Positions 12,190 through 24,235 of a stretch of DNA of 64,000 nt are shown piece by piece (positions within the stretch are counted from its first letter, which is position 1; each line of letters starts with the position of its first letter). The translations under genes were made by a program, and so were the position numbers. The notes under the pieces were generated by a model. That model did no database searches. It was not told the DNA's origin and worked only from the letters and a program-made list of their open reading frames with translations. The DNA comes from Lineus longissimus (taxonomy: Eukaryota > Nemertea > Pilidiophora > Heteronemertea > Lineidae): positions 8,434,001 through 8,498,000 of the forward strand of contig NC_088320.1 in NCBI RefSeq assembly GCF_910592395.1, written 5' to 3'.

Positions 12190-14580
12190 GTATTTCAGGA
12201 TGAACCGGCGTGGCTTTCAAAGAACTAAAATTCCTGGTTCTTCACAACACGTACAACGTATGGCATATTCGAGAATCTGCAGGATGAGACTAAAAAAGCC
12301 GTGGTCCCTTGTACCCGAGTGTCTATACCAGGGCAAGTAAAAGATCGCACATAGGTGGACAGTTGCCTATAGTGGACTCCATACCTCCGACAAAAATCCA
12401 ATAGGGTTACGACACCGGTAATGATATATGATATATATGATAAATGATTGAGATATGCCACAATAAGAACTGAACTGATCCGTGTCTTTGCTTGACTAGA
12501 TTTACGATCGCAATGTCTATTTCAACCGCATTACAGACGTCACACTTTTGGAACCTGCGACCATTATCCGATTTCTTTCTTTGAAAGTCTTTTTCTGACT
12601 TTGACTTTTGAGCTATATTTGAAGTAATTTGCCACCAGTGGCTTTGACTGCATCAACCATTCTTCATTTGAAAATGGATTTGGAATGGAAGAAATTGCGA
12701 AATTTCGTGAGTCATAGCAATGTATGGAGCCATTTCCAGGGTCATATCACTGCCAGCTTTCAGGAATTTCTCCCTGACTTTCGGTACAGCGGATATTGCG
12801 TGGATATTGTGTGTTCTCTTGTGTATCCACTTTCGGTATCATGTTCCGTACACCATCTTAACAGTTGCATCCGATCCTGTTAAGTCCGTGACAAACATTC
12901 AATGCCGGCTTTCTGAAGCTTGCTGCACACGGTTGTTCAACCGATACCTTGTAAAAACATGATTGGTTTACGGCTTCACACCGGCTGAACATTTATCACA
13001 ATAGAAGAAGACAATTTTCTTTTTGATCGTCTGTCATGTCCGTCCATATTGAATACATCTCTGCACTTCTCACCAATCCAAATGAGGAGGTATTAGAAAT
13101 ACACTTCTTCAGAGCATTTTGTAGGAGGTCCCGAAAAAATAAGATTGTTGGAACTTTGCCCATGTTTCGACAAGATCACTGGCTTACCAGTCCAGGCGAA
13201 GACTCTAAATTCCTGCTAAATCCGACAGTATTGGTTTTTAGAAAAACATCCTCTACTCTGAGACGACCACAGTGTTCTTTAATTAGGCGCGTTTGGATTT
13301 TTAAGTACATGCGCTTACACTCGCAAGAAAAAATATTTTCAGAGCATGCATAATTACAGCTTCTAACTCTATTACCTGACTTGGTGAGTCATAAGGCCTA
13401 TCACATACAGATAAAGAAACCGAAAAGTCTCACATTTGTTTGGTTTAGAAAAGCGAGGGGAAGTTCCGTCTATAGAAAATCCACCTTACTGTCGCAGTGG
13501 TTAAAAAGAATAACTTCGTGACAAACCCTTAATCACTGCGTATGAGTGTACAACATTCTGAGCGACAAGACATTAGTTTACCGTTCAAATGCGATGCTAT
13601 GTAGCTCCTAACCCGCCTAGAATAGCCAAAGTGATCACAATTCCTCCCATAACCTGGGCGACTTCGTTGTCAAAGAATTACCTGTAATGCTTGGTAACAG
13701 CGAGGATTTTATATCCGTAGAGGATTCATTCCATGATAGGACTTGGGCCCTTTACATACATTTTATGTATGTTAATTAAGACAGGCTTTGAAAAAGTGGT
13801 CGTGGCAATTTTTAGCATTAAATATACTGTTAATCTTTAGAACTGCCATAAATTGTTTTCATTGTATTAAAAATTAAACAGTGAATTATATTTTCCAAAT
13901 TTGATGAATTGGAAATATTTTTTTAAACGTGCTGTTCAACTTGGTGTTTAAAAACACATTTTCAGGGAGGTTGAAAAATGTATTTGTCAATGAAATCCGA
14001 AGGAGACAAACAATATGAATCTGACGATATCACCGACCCGTCGATGTGAGTCTAAATCATAACGGTATCCAATATACACGCGATCAGCGCCATAGCCTTG
14101 CATACGTTACGCGTTTTATCATAAAGTTCTTAATTAATGTTGTGTCTTTCATTGGAGTGGTGAAGAGATGAGAATTACTTCACTTGGGAGTGATTGCGGA
14201 CGATAAGCACCAATTACACACCTGACTATAACATCTTCCATCACGTGTCCGTCTACTGCATTATTCTGCCTCGTATATCAGTGTTGGCCACTTGCACGTT
14301 TCTGTCGACCTGCTTTTCACATGTTTCTCTGATCTTCTTCGATAATATAAGAATACAGTCCTTGAAACAGAAGTAAGACACATAAAAAACACATAAAAAA
14401 CGCGCCATATTGACATTTTTCAGCATTGCAGATATCGGTACATGAATATCTCAAGGTTCTATTCCATGCAAAGACACAGTTCGATAATTTGTATTGGTTT
14501 TGTTATTTTCGGTATTTTGTAGCACAAACACGAACGTTTAAAAACGCCGCTCAAGTAACACGCCAAGCTCATTACCAGTC
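12190..14580. other. non-coding stretch, nothing recognised
   Basis: Several frames of 60-105 codons occur, such as 12629-12883 and 13036-13353 on the plus strand. None has a family signature, a signal peptide with processing sites, or plausible splice context. A 19-base run (12803-12821) repeats one found inside the Gypsy-like relic near 11547, but the surroundings do not align. Confidence 0.4.
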
Positions 14581-14583
14581 AAT

Positions 14584-15007
14584 AAGGATCCCCGAACGAC
14601 GAGTGTTCGCCAATTAAGCTAGTTGTCATCGACTAGAGGGAGACAAAGCCCTCGACATTCCCCGATTCGACTACGCCAGGAAATACCACCCGCGTAACCA
14701 GATCGAGGAGTTCAACGGAGATAGCTTGATATAGCTAGCTGTACCTACACGTGGACGCATGGACATCATTTTAAGCATAAAAATACAAGGAATATCCAGC
14801 TAAATCTTACCGAATGTAATCAACTGGTGTTACATAATCGACAGTTTAGCAAATTAAGAATTCATCGTTTAAATCGACAAAAATGTGAGCAGATGTGTAC
14901 TTTTTCGGGCAAACCTTTTGCAGCTAAATGAGAAAACAACTAACTCGCAAATCTAACTTTGATATCACTGGTGAAGCAGAACAACAACTCGCCGTTCGGG
15001 GATCCTT
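14584..15007. mobile_element. MITE, 424 bp
   Basis: The left end AAGGATCCCCGAACGACGAG is matched by the reverse complement of the right end, AAGGATCCCCGAACGGCGAG, with one mismatch in 20. There is no coding potential inside. No convincing target duplication was seen at these limits, so the exact ends may be a few bases off. Confidence 0.7.
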
Positions 15008-16067
15008 CCCTGCATGACTGATCACCTCGTCATTGGAGAGTGTGACCCTGTCTTGACCTTGAATGGTGGACTCTTGCGCAGTCGCGTAACTACATCATTG
15101 CGATTAGACTTGCCATGCCAGTATTTTAATTCCGCTACTCAATAAATCGGGGAGTTGACCACAGTCTGCCTGGAGATTTGAGGATCACAGCGATCGATCA
15201 GCTTTACTGATGCACACCATCGGAATAAAATACTACAAGTATCACTCTTTTTATGTCCTAGTTATATGCTGTTTTTAAAGAAGTTTGTGGTGACTGATTG
15301 ATCCTTGTTTAGTAATATTCCGTGTAATGAGAGTCAGTACAGGCCGGCAGAATATCATTCGACATGCTTGGATAAAGCGTGGGTATGAGATACCTGTGAT
15401 TTGGCTACGTACTTGGAAATCATGCATTGCGATGAGCATTCATGTGAACTCGCATTATTCACTAATAAATTAACATAAAAAAGAGGAAAGTTCTCGTTTT
15501 CATGATTACCATATTTACATTGTTCATTCGATCCCTTTTATTCACAGCGTGATCGAAAAAGTGTCACCGATCGAAGACCGTATCTGAAGAGTTGAGTTAT
15601 CGATAACATTGTTCAGCTATGATAGGAAGTGATGTGGCGACACTAGCTCAAAATGTCCGATGATTGCGGTTCCAGCTGGGCCTTTGTGTCGATTTTAAAG
15701 TAATTAATGAAGCGGTCTAGCATCTGATGGATTTCAGTCATATTTTGAATGTTTCCATTTTATATGCAGTGCGATGATGAAACCATAGCGAGGACTGCAG
15801 AGTGGAAGGTTACTGGGTGTTGTGGACAGATTGGTAAAATAATGCCCCGAATATCTCCACTGGGCCTTACCATGGTTCTGTTAATTAGTTATAGGCCAAT
15901 GCAATCAGTTAATCACCATCACCATATATTTGTTTTCCATCACGTCGTGTTAATTCGTTAATATTTTTTACCCGGCTAATGAACGAGCGAATCATTGATC
16001 TTGAGCGGCTGGTTCTGTCTGATCACACATCCCCGCTGCCTGATTTCCAATTCACAGACCGTACGAC

Positions 16068-16073
16068 TATATA
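16068..16073 (+). promoter_or_regulatory. candidate TATA box of the secreted-peptide gene
   Basis: A TATATA motif lies about 115 bases upstream of a perfect splice donor (GTAAGT at 16188) that could close a 5' non-coding exon of the peptide gene at 16885. A start site would be expected near 16095-16105. This is inferred from spacing only. TATA-like motifs are frequent in AT-rich DNA. Confidence 0.35.
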
Positions 16074-16094
16074 CCGCATTCCCCTTCTGCAACG

Positions 16095-16187
16095 CGCACA
16101 GCGAGCGTTAACTATCGGACTTTGACTGTAGGTCACGAGCATATCCTGTGGTTAACAAAGATAACGTTTGGACTGAACAAAAAGAAA
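16095..16187 (+). other. possible 5' non-coding exon of the peptide gene
   Basis: Bounded on the right by a consensus donor GTAAGT (16188-16193). The candidate intron would run to the acceptor CTATTTTTATAG at 16873-16884, directly before the ACCATGG start context. The left end is only estimated from the TATA-like motif. Confidence 0.35.
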
Positions 16188-16884
16188 GTAAGTTCCCACT
16201 TTCATAATGTTTCAACATCGTTGGGTAAGCTCTAATTAAGTGTTGACTACATATTGGATACATCGACTCGAGGTGAGGAGGTAACTAGATAAGCCTTTTA
16301 GAGTAAAAGGCGGGCGTGGATTTATAATTTAGCTGTAATAGTTGCAACATAATTGCAACGGCCGACAGGAATTCCGTAGACGCTTATCATTTCCAACTAC
16401 CCTTATAATGTTTTTTTACTCGATGGCTATGTTGTATTTGATTGTGTGAGTCATCTGCTTGTCTTCTTATGTTCTTAGAAGCATGCCTTGGCCGAGTTGA
16501 CATTCAGGATGTATGACACTTATCAATAACAAACCAGATGAAAAGAATTCAGTCATTTTAAACATAATAAGTTTCTGGATGTCGTTGATTGTCACGGACG
16601 GATGTCAACAGTGGAATATATTTCTTAAGCAAAGATTGTGATTAGATTGCTGGGCCGGTGGTGTGATTCGGGAGAGTGGAGACGGATATCGGCAAACTAA
16701 TACTTATTCAAATCCTGTCGACACTGTTTAATACTTGCTAATTGATACTGGTGATTACACATGCATATATCTGTCGGGCGTTTGTAATATATGCCCAACT
16801 CCGGCTTCAACGAGTTAAATCGCTTGAGAATGCTGTGGTGATTACACAGCGGCAGAGATAACTAAAGATCCACTATTTTTATAG

Positions 16885-17312
16885 ACCATGGGTATGGAGC
16901 GACTGCACTTCCTCCTGATCATAACCATAGGAATATTTACCTCACTCGATTGTGGAGAATGTCTCAACAAAGTCAGATTCTGTCGGATAATGTGTGCTCG
17001 AGGACAAGGCGGGGATGCTTGTCGATGTAATGCCGTCCATTTTGCGGGGAAAAGGACTTCAGAGACGAGCGTTCATCCGCCTCGGAGATTATCCAATTTA
17101 TTGAGTGTAAACAACGACAGATCTAGACAGAGGGAGTTAGCATACTTAGTACATGTAATCGCAAACCTTCACGATGATGACAAACTTTTGGATTCTGCTG
17201 AAACTACTCGGAGTACGAAATCGGGAACAAGGACTCATGGAAGCCGCAATCACATAAACACGAAAAAGGAAGATCAATTAACGGATCTGGAGAAAATAAA
17301 AAAAATAGAAAG
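16885..17312 (+). CDS. putative secreted cysteine-rich peptide (neuropeptide/hormone) precursor, partial
   Basis: The ATG at 16888 sits in a strong context (ACCATGG) right after a pyrimidine-rich AG acceptor. The product starts with a signal peptide: basic MGMER, hydrophobic core LHFLLIITIGIFTSL (residues 6-20), cleavage expected near residues 19-25. A cysteine-rich peptide follows with Cys at 22, 25, 32, 36, 45 and 47 (CxxxC then CxC), ending HFAGKR at 51-56. GKR is a classic signal for dibasic cleavage and C-terminal amidation. A second dibasic RR lies at 66-67, followed by a hydrophilic, helix-prone tail. The frame stops at 17316, but a donor-like AG|GTAGGC at 17312-17313 includes that stop in a putative intron, so more exons may follow. 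I do not recognise the family. The architecture supports a secreted peptide hormone precursor, and function is unknown. Confidence 0.65.
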
Positions 17313-17316
17313 GTAG

Positions 17317-18053
17317 GCAAATATTACGGGTTTGTAGAAAGACCTGAACTTAGATTAGAGTCATCAACCCATTATGACATTTGAGCTTGAAGGGCACATA
17401 AAAAGATTACGGCATGAATCATTTACTGTTTTCTTCAAAATACGCAACTAACATTATCAATATAATTGGGTTAAAAGCCTTTGGACCACAAAACAAAACA
17501 AGAAATATCGATATTTAGCAAGCCTCAAGAATATTCTTTTATATCAGATTTGGCTGTAACGTGGTCAGATACACGATTGGCTACCATTGATGTGACGCAA
17601 TTAATATGTCTTAGACATGTCTTTTAACTTAAAGTTTTCATGGAAGTCATGCGTACCTATATACTTTTACTTGGAGATATTATGGACAATTTGGGCACGA
17701 TGACGTCATAGGAGCGTTAATCAGACATATCTGATCAGAAACACCTAGTATGTCAGTATTGACGTTTCATTTAAAGATTACCAAACCAAGTGAGTCGAAA
17801 TTATCGCTGGGTGGTGATCAAGTTTCTGATATTGCATGCCAGCTCGTTACAGAATTTTGATACGGATATTTTTGACGCATCTCAAGTTGCATGGCCGTGT
17901 AAAGGCGTACGGCAGCCACCGTGCTGAAATCAGAGAAATAAATATTGGTTGATCATAGATGAGAACAAAGTTTAGACATCTTCTATGCGTCCATCTCTCA
18001 TTTATAATGTATACGGTGGCTGGGAAAACATATCGGTATCATTCCCGTTTTTG
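17317..18053. other. non-coding, possible intron or 3' flank of the peptide gene
   Basis: No further exon of the peptide gene could be recognised. AT-rich sequence without repeats of note. Confidence 0.4.
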
Positions 18054-18055
18054 TA

Positions 18056-18124
18056 TGTTGTCGCCCCGACCAAATAAGTCGCACATAATAAGTCGTCCCG
18101 ACTTATTAGGTCTGGGCGACAACA
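18056..18124. mobile_element. 69 bp hairpin MITE
   Basis: Flanked by TA on both sides (18054-18055, 18125-18126). The termini TGTTGTCGCCC and GGGCGACAACA are perfect inverted repeats, and the palindrome continues inward (GACC...GGTC, AATAAGTCG...CGACTTATT). It is essentially one stem-loop, consistent with a minimal Tc1/mariner-type MITE. Confidence 0.8.
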
Positions 18125-18126
18125 TA

Positions 18127-19512
18127 CCGTAATCGTATCTTAGGTAAACTGTTTGTTTTTTTCTGGACGATTTTAATGCTATCTGTTCACTCTCTGAGAA
18201 CAGCAACTAACACCATACGTCATTGAAGTATAAAATGGGAAGAACTATGTGTCTCAGCCAGTCTCCCAGTGGTTTGTATTACTCTGGGGAGCAGTCATTT
18301 TGATGTGTAACACTTGGCGGGTCAAGGTGATCATGGTATGCTTCTCGGAAAATGTTCAAACCTACGACTGCTAGGTCGAAAGTCCTGTACTCTAGATCAG
18401 CGAGTAGGACAATTGAAACTTTAAACCTTGTGCTCTCTCGGCTTCTCTATACCTATAGCTTAGACCTCCCTCGTAGCAGAAACAGACTACATAAGAAACG
18501 TCAACGCTATAAACAAATAGCAATAATCAACCTATCTGAAAAAAATGCTATTCCACGGGGTGATGAAAGAACGTGCAGGTGATCTAACTTGATGCTATAA
18601 ATCTAACAGCCTTTCATTTTCGTATTAGATTTTATATATAGCATTACGATACATTCATTGACTAGCTGCTGTCTGCCGCATCCCAAAAAGAGGCAACAAA
18701 TTATGGTTCATTATCATTGCATTTCCTTGCAGGCAGGCAAATACCAACCGTAGCTACCAATTCGTTGGTCATGGCGCATCTGGTTTATAAACTGGGTTAC
18801 AAAGGTCAGATCTAGAACATAAGCAACATGGGAGGAATAAGAATGTCATGATCCTGACAAACCACAGCTATATATGTATATGTATGCCCCCCATGTTGTA
18901 TCATTCTTACCCAGTGGTGTGAATAAAAGGTTGCCGAGTTGAAAAGGGAAACAACAGTGGCAGCTAGAGCGTGTCATTAGTATCTATCTCATACCAGAAT
19001 CATCAATTAACAGGATTTATGGCTAGGATTAAATGCTTTCCTCATATTGTACAATTTTTGACAATTTTGGTCCAGAACACCGGGATGGGGAATACCGTCA
19101 CCCAAAAAACCTATTTGGTCAAACTCCAATATCTCACTGCTCGCGTTGTTAATTGCGAGTTTCAAGATGATATGCAGAATAGTTCCTCACGTTTCCACAA
19201 GTGGGATAACACCCACATTACATGTAGTGCCACATGAAATAAATGAAGAATTTATTTGACTTGATAAAAATTAACCCGAACAAGATAATAATGGTATTTG
19301 TTCTTAAGTGAAAAGCTGTAAGCTACCTTGGTGATTATAGCATTATAAAAAAGTAGGGCTAACTATATCAATGGTGATTTTCGTGAATGTAAAGCGATGT
19401 TTTGACAGTGTTTGCTTTTTTATATTTTCATTTTTACCACCGTTTTCTCGCGAAAATGTAACCAGCACTAGTTATTTAGTTAAGTTATTTACGACCAATG
19501 CGTGTGTATCAA
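18127..19512. other. non-coding, nothing recognised
   Basis: Short frames only (for example 18352-18582 and 18971-19237), without recognisable domains. Confidence 0.4.
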
Positions 19513-19513
19513 A

Positions 19514-20396
19514 CGGTTACAGGAAAATTCGTCCCCGGATAATTCGTCCCCGGAAAATTCGTCCCCGCAAATTCGTCCCCGGAAAATTCGTCACCAAGGA
19601 AAATTCGTCCCCGGAAAATTCGTCCCCGAGGATAATTCGTCCCCGGAAAATTTGTCCCCGAGGATAATTCGTCCCTGGAAAATTCGTCCCCGAGGATAAT
19701 TCGTCCCCAGAATATTTTACAAAGTTGAAAGTTTCTGACTTTACTTTCTGAGTCTTGTCGAATGGATTGTAGCAATAACTACTACTTTCGATTTTTCTCA
19801 TTCAGTGTAACACCTCTCTTTACTACCATACTAGCTAGTTACCTACCCCACTATTTTTATAGTAGGTAGAAGTAGGCAGGCGAAATATTTTATTGAAGAA
19901 TTTAGAGCTTTTCTTTCATTTTGACCAGTAAAAATACTTATTTGAAAAAAAAAAAAAATTTCGCCTGCCCACCTCTACCTACTATGAAAAGAGTGGAGTA
20001 GGTAACTAGCTGGTAGGGTAGTAAAGAGAGATATAATGAATGAGAAAAGTCGAAAGTAGTAAGTAGTAGTTATTACTAGAAAGTAATGTCAGAAACTTTC
20101 AATTGTTGTTTGATTTTTCGGGGACGAATTATCTTCGAGGACGAATTTCCCAGGGACGAATTATCCTAGGGGACTATTTCCGGGGACGAAATTTTCCTCT
20201 GGGACGAATTTTCCAGGGACGAATTATCCTCGGGGACGAATTCTCCAGGGACGAATTATCCTCGGGGACGAATTATCCGGGGACGAATTTTCCTCGGGGA
20301 CGAATTTTCCGGGGACAAATTTTCCTAGGGGACGAATTTTCCGGGGACGAGTTTTCCGGGGACGAATTTTCCGGGGACGAATTTTCCTAGAGCCGT
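19514..20396. mobile_element. foldback-type element with tandem-repeat arms
   Basis: Two long inverted arms, about 19514-19886 and 19958-20396, flank a 71-base spacer holding an A-run. The outer part of each arm is a tandem array of 15-17 base units, ATTCGTCCCCGGAAA and ATTCGTCCCCGAGGATA on the left, and the reverse complement (GGGGACGAATT) on the right. The inner part is unique inverted sequence (TAGTTACCTACCCCAC on the left, GTGGAGTAGGTAACTA on the right, imperfect). This resembles Drosophila FB or Galileo elements, whose inverted repeats also consist of subrepeats. Frames on both strands here only translate the array. No transposase is present. Confidence 0.8.
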
Positions 20397-20399
20397 ATT

Positions 20400-22458
20400 A
20401 AACTAAGGAACATTTCATATGAAATCAACACTGACACTTGCACTGCTACATACGAGGTTATTCCACTTCATAATTTACTCCAACACTAAGATACTTCGAA
20501 TTAAGATTTCACTATTCATGCTGAGCGTGGGTGTGAGAAGACCCTGTTCCATTTCGCAGTTCATAATCGTACAAGAATTCATCGGTAAAGATTAATTGAT
20601 TCACTTGTTTCTTAGAACGGATGGTATTCACCCACACTAGATAGAGGAAACAATGAGACAGTCGATGCATTCTTTATTATTTGCCGCCGAGGCTTGCAAC
20701 ACAATGACCATCGAATACCGTTTCCTTTGCGACCACGCACAGTGAACTTTAGATCCTAAATCCTATATTTAACGGAAATTTCCAAATATCAAACTATCTT
20801 TAAAGGAATGGGCGGCTTTTTACTCTAATAGCTTTGTTCTACCCCTGTTTCAATTGCACACTGTACTTCTGAAAGTTTTTGACGATTTTTAGATTTTTAG
20901 ATACTCTTCATAGGTAAAAGAAAAACACAATTTTCGTTAGTCTTCGCCCTCCAAGGGTCATTGAATTCCTAGTGCGCGAATATCTACCGTTCCCGAAGAC
21001 GGTGGATTCCCGTGACGTCATTTTGTTTTCACCTTTTCAACCGTGTCACTGAGGGCAGTGAAGACAGCGTTGTTTTGCCGAGATGGGGGGGGGGGGGATT
21101 TCTTTTCCATTTTTGCTTATTTTTAAGGCCACCTTAGAAAAAGACGACGACTGTCCGCAGTGTATTTTTATATGTTTAAACAATGAAAAGTAACGTCGTT
21201 TGCCATTGAGTTTGATAGGGGCTCTCCCCGATTCGCTAAGCAACAAGGAAAATTCGATATCTCTGCAGCAAAACGTCGGAGAGGTCGCCCAGGTGTAGAT
21301 CCATTGCTCAAGGTAGCGCCTTGCTAGTGCATTGGTCCACATAAAGAGGATCGACAGCCTGATGATTTCGCCCTTAATACATTGTTATACCAATGTCCTT
21401 TGACTCTAGCATAATCAATCATGCTCATGGATTCCGCTATTAAAGGCTTTCCTGTTTATCTATCAGCATATCTTTGGTACCAATATCAATCAAATATCGC
21501 AAATTCAAACCACATCCTCTAAAACAATACGAACATTTTATTATCAAGTTCATTTAATAGTTTGTATAATGAAACCTGCAATTATGAAATTATGTGTTTG
21601 CGTGCCCGCAAATTTTCATTAGCCATTCGGTAAATATGGCGCTTGGTTTGTGCAAGCTGCTGGAGATTCCCTTGGTTGTTGTGGGATGCCAGCCTATTGG
21701 TTTTCTCCGCCAAAAGTCGCAAGCAATGTGACGTCGGTATGTACAGCAATGTTTACCCTGGCAACGGGATTAACAAACGTGATGTCATTAGACCAGCTGG
21801 GAGATTGCTATGTTTCGACGATAGGGCGCCAGGTCGTTCTGTATATATATAACTTTGATTTGATATTACCTCAAATGTTGTGAAATGTTAAGTCAAGCTA
21901 TCAATACCGTGTACATGATGTTACTCTGGTCTGCAAAATATAAGAAGTGCAGCAATTTGTGTTCACCTGGTGAGCATGACACCGTCAGTCGTTGGCACGG
22001 CGCGTTTCGTAACTGCTTGGACTATAGATCTGAAGCTTTGTACGTATTCAACATAAGAAAAGAGCTATTTTCAGAAGGAATTTTGGTCCGATCCGATTCT
22101 TGGTCCGGCCTTCAGTGGGCAACATGTAGCTCGTAAAACGAATGGCTGGAATCCGACCTACTCTTCATTGTATATGTGGAATTGCGTATGTATGTCAAGG
22201 AATTGGGGATACATAATATATGATATACATTGTTGGTTTCTAATACGACCTTAATTTCCTATATAATTTCACTGAAGGTGACACTTTCTTTTCACTATCT
22301 GACATGGTGTGAAAACCCATCAAGTAATAGACCATAGCATCTGAAACTTACATGAATCGTATATGATTACCAGGCCACAAGCTGTCTCATGTTGTCACAA
22401 CCTTATTCGTAGGCCAAGTTTTGCTGAATAAATCACTTTCTCACAAGAAGTCAACGTG
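20400..22458. other. non-coding, with one R2 repeat fragment and a G-tract
   Basis: Apart from the fragment at 21291-21358 and 13 G at 21085-21097, nothing is recognised. Overlapping frames at 21643-21883 have no signature of a known family. Confidence 0.45.
21291..21358 (+). repeat. fragment of dispersed repeat R2
   Basis: The stretch with AGCGCCTTGCTAGTGCAT and AAGAGGATCGACAGC matches the right half of the R2 copies at 39836-40095 and 55229-55440 (AGCGCCTTACTAGTGCAT, AAAAGGATCGACGCA). Sequence to the left has diverged and carries the G-tract. Confidence 0.65.
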
Positions 22459-22460
22459 TA

Positions 22461-22649
22461 TGGCAAGCCGTCTGTCTAATAATTAAGAAAACAAGGTTTT
22501 ATTGAAAAAAAACTGGTTTTCTTCTTAAAAAACTTAGTTTCATGGAAGAAAACCATGTTTTCTTCCATGAAACCAGGTTTTTTAAGAAGAAAACCAGGTT
22601 CTTTTCAAGAAAACTAGGTTTTATTAATTATTGGACGAACGGCTTGCCA
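22461..22649. mobile_element. hairpin MITE, 189 bp, TA target
   Basis: TA at 22459-22460 and 22650-22651 flank inverted termini TGGCAAGCCGTCTGTCTAAT and (reverse complement of the right) TGGCAAGCCGTTCGTCCAAT. The whole interior is a near-palindrome of AAAACCAGGTTT-like motifs centred near 22555, so the copy can fold into one long hairpin. This fits a mariner-type MITE. Confidence 0.85.
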
Positions 22650-22651
22650 TA

Positions 22652-24235
22652 AACGTGTTTGGTCGTCTTTCGTTCGGTTGGTCTCCCTGGTCTATATTCG
22701 AATCTTCCAATTGGTGCCGTGACCATACAGGATACGAACCTGTAGCGAACCTGAACTGCCTGCGAGAAAGAAATTGCAGCCAAGTCCGCAAACACAATGC
22801 TGCTAAAGACGTCATTTGAGGTAATGAAGTTGTCTTAGTTCATGATGCAAATGTCGCGAGATCCTATTGGAAATTAGGACTGGTTACACAGTTGATTCGT
22901 GAGAAGTTGATGGCAGAATGCGCCCGGCCTACATTAAAACTAGTAGTAATCGCATCACCAGTTGCGAGACATCAAGGCTTTACCATTTGGAGGTAAATGC
23001 AGGGTCTTTTTCTAGCTGTGATCGAATTGCATACTGCCCCCAAAAAACTGACATTCCTTTGCGCCGCAGTCAAAGATTGGCCGGGCGGAGAATGTGAAAA
23101 CTCAACGAATTATAGACCATTGCGTTTGAATATATCAAACTGTGAAAAAAAATCAATTTCCCCAATGCGGTAAATAAAAAAATAAATTGCTTTAAAATAT
23201 TTTACACAACACTAACTATAGCATATCATTGACACACATTTACCATAGGTTGCATCATTATTGCTGCTATAAAACTTGTCATCATGATTAAACGACAGCC
23301 ATTTAATGTTATTTTGAAATTAGCGACAACTTTTTTGTAGGTTTGAGTCAGCTATCTGTATTTATGTCTACCATAAGACGTGTTCTCAATTTAAAACGTA
23401 TTTTGTTGGCCACAAATATGTTGTTGTCATGTCCGTCGTGATGTGTAACAGACAAATAGACGGGTCATAGTTAAGATTAACAACGACACGTGATCGCCTT
23501 AATCCGGCGGTCAAGTGGTATTAAATGACGTTTAAATGTTACCAGGGGCTGTTCATTTTGAATTGCAAGTCTCCGAATTAAGAGTTTGATTATCCAACGT
23601 GAATTAACCACTTTTTTGCATGCGCTCCCCACTTTCGGTACGCATATTTTTAGCAGGTGGCATAATGTCATATAAAAAAGTGAATTTATTTTTGTTTGTT
23701 GTTGTCAGGTATCTGTATCAGTGCTCACCTGTGAAAGGTGGTCAATTATAGAATTAACTGATGGAAAACAAACGTGTCTTTGTCATGTAGAAACAGTAGT
23801 GACACGCAACAGCCAAATAGAAGGGTCAACGACAAACTTGACTCCGTCAACGTCGGATTGAGGCAATGCCGTAAAAATGTATCTCGGGGCTACGGCGCGG
23901 CCATTTCGAATAGGTATTTTGTTGTTCCCGAATGTAGAGGTCGAAAGCGAGTGCCATTTTCTAAAAAATAGTCATGCCCGCGGTGCACAAAGTTGTAACC
24001 TCCTCTCATGCAACCATGTGCATATTCTTACACAGCCCAGTAGGTTTAAAATGTATCCCTTGTGCAATGGGCAAGCAATTCACTCCGTGTTTGCCACAAA
24101 TATTGGTACGAGATCCTTGCCTTATATACAGCCCTTAACTGCGGTGCCTAAGTTCGTTCAAGGTGACGACATATAAGGTGTCTTAGCTTTGTATATGTTG
24201 CAGCTCAATTTCACTAAAACCTCGAAATAATACGC
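22652..24235. other. non-coding, nothing firm
   Basis: At about 22710-22740 the minus strand shows a GGTTCGTATCC motif and a GGCACCA end that recall a tRNA 3' half, but no matching A box was found. No coding region recognised. Confidence 0.4.

Noticed and set aside
12629-12962. Second Gypsy RT copy suggested by a 19-base match to 11547
   Set aside because: The surrounding translation does not follow the RT pattern.
19371-20390. Pro/Arg/Ser or Gly/Arg-rich frames of 65-98 codons
   Set aside because: They are readings of the ATTCGTCCCC tandem arrays of the foldback element on both strands.
22710-22760. Minus-strand tRNA-like 3' half (GGTTCGTATCC and GGCACCA)
   Set aside because: No A box or cloverleaf could be built at the expected distance.
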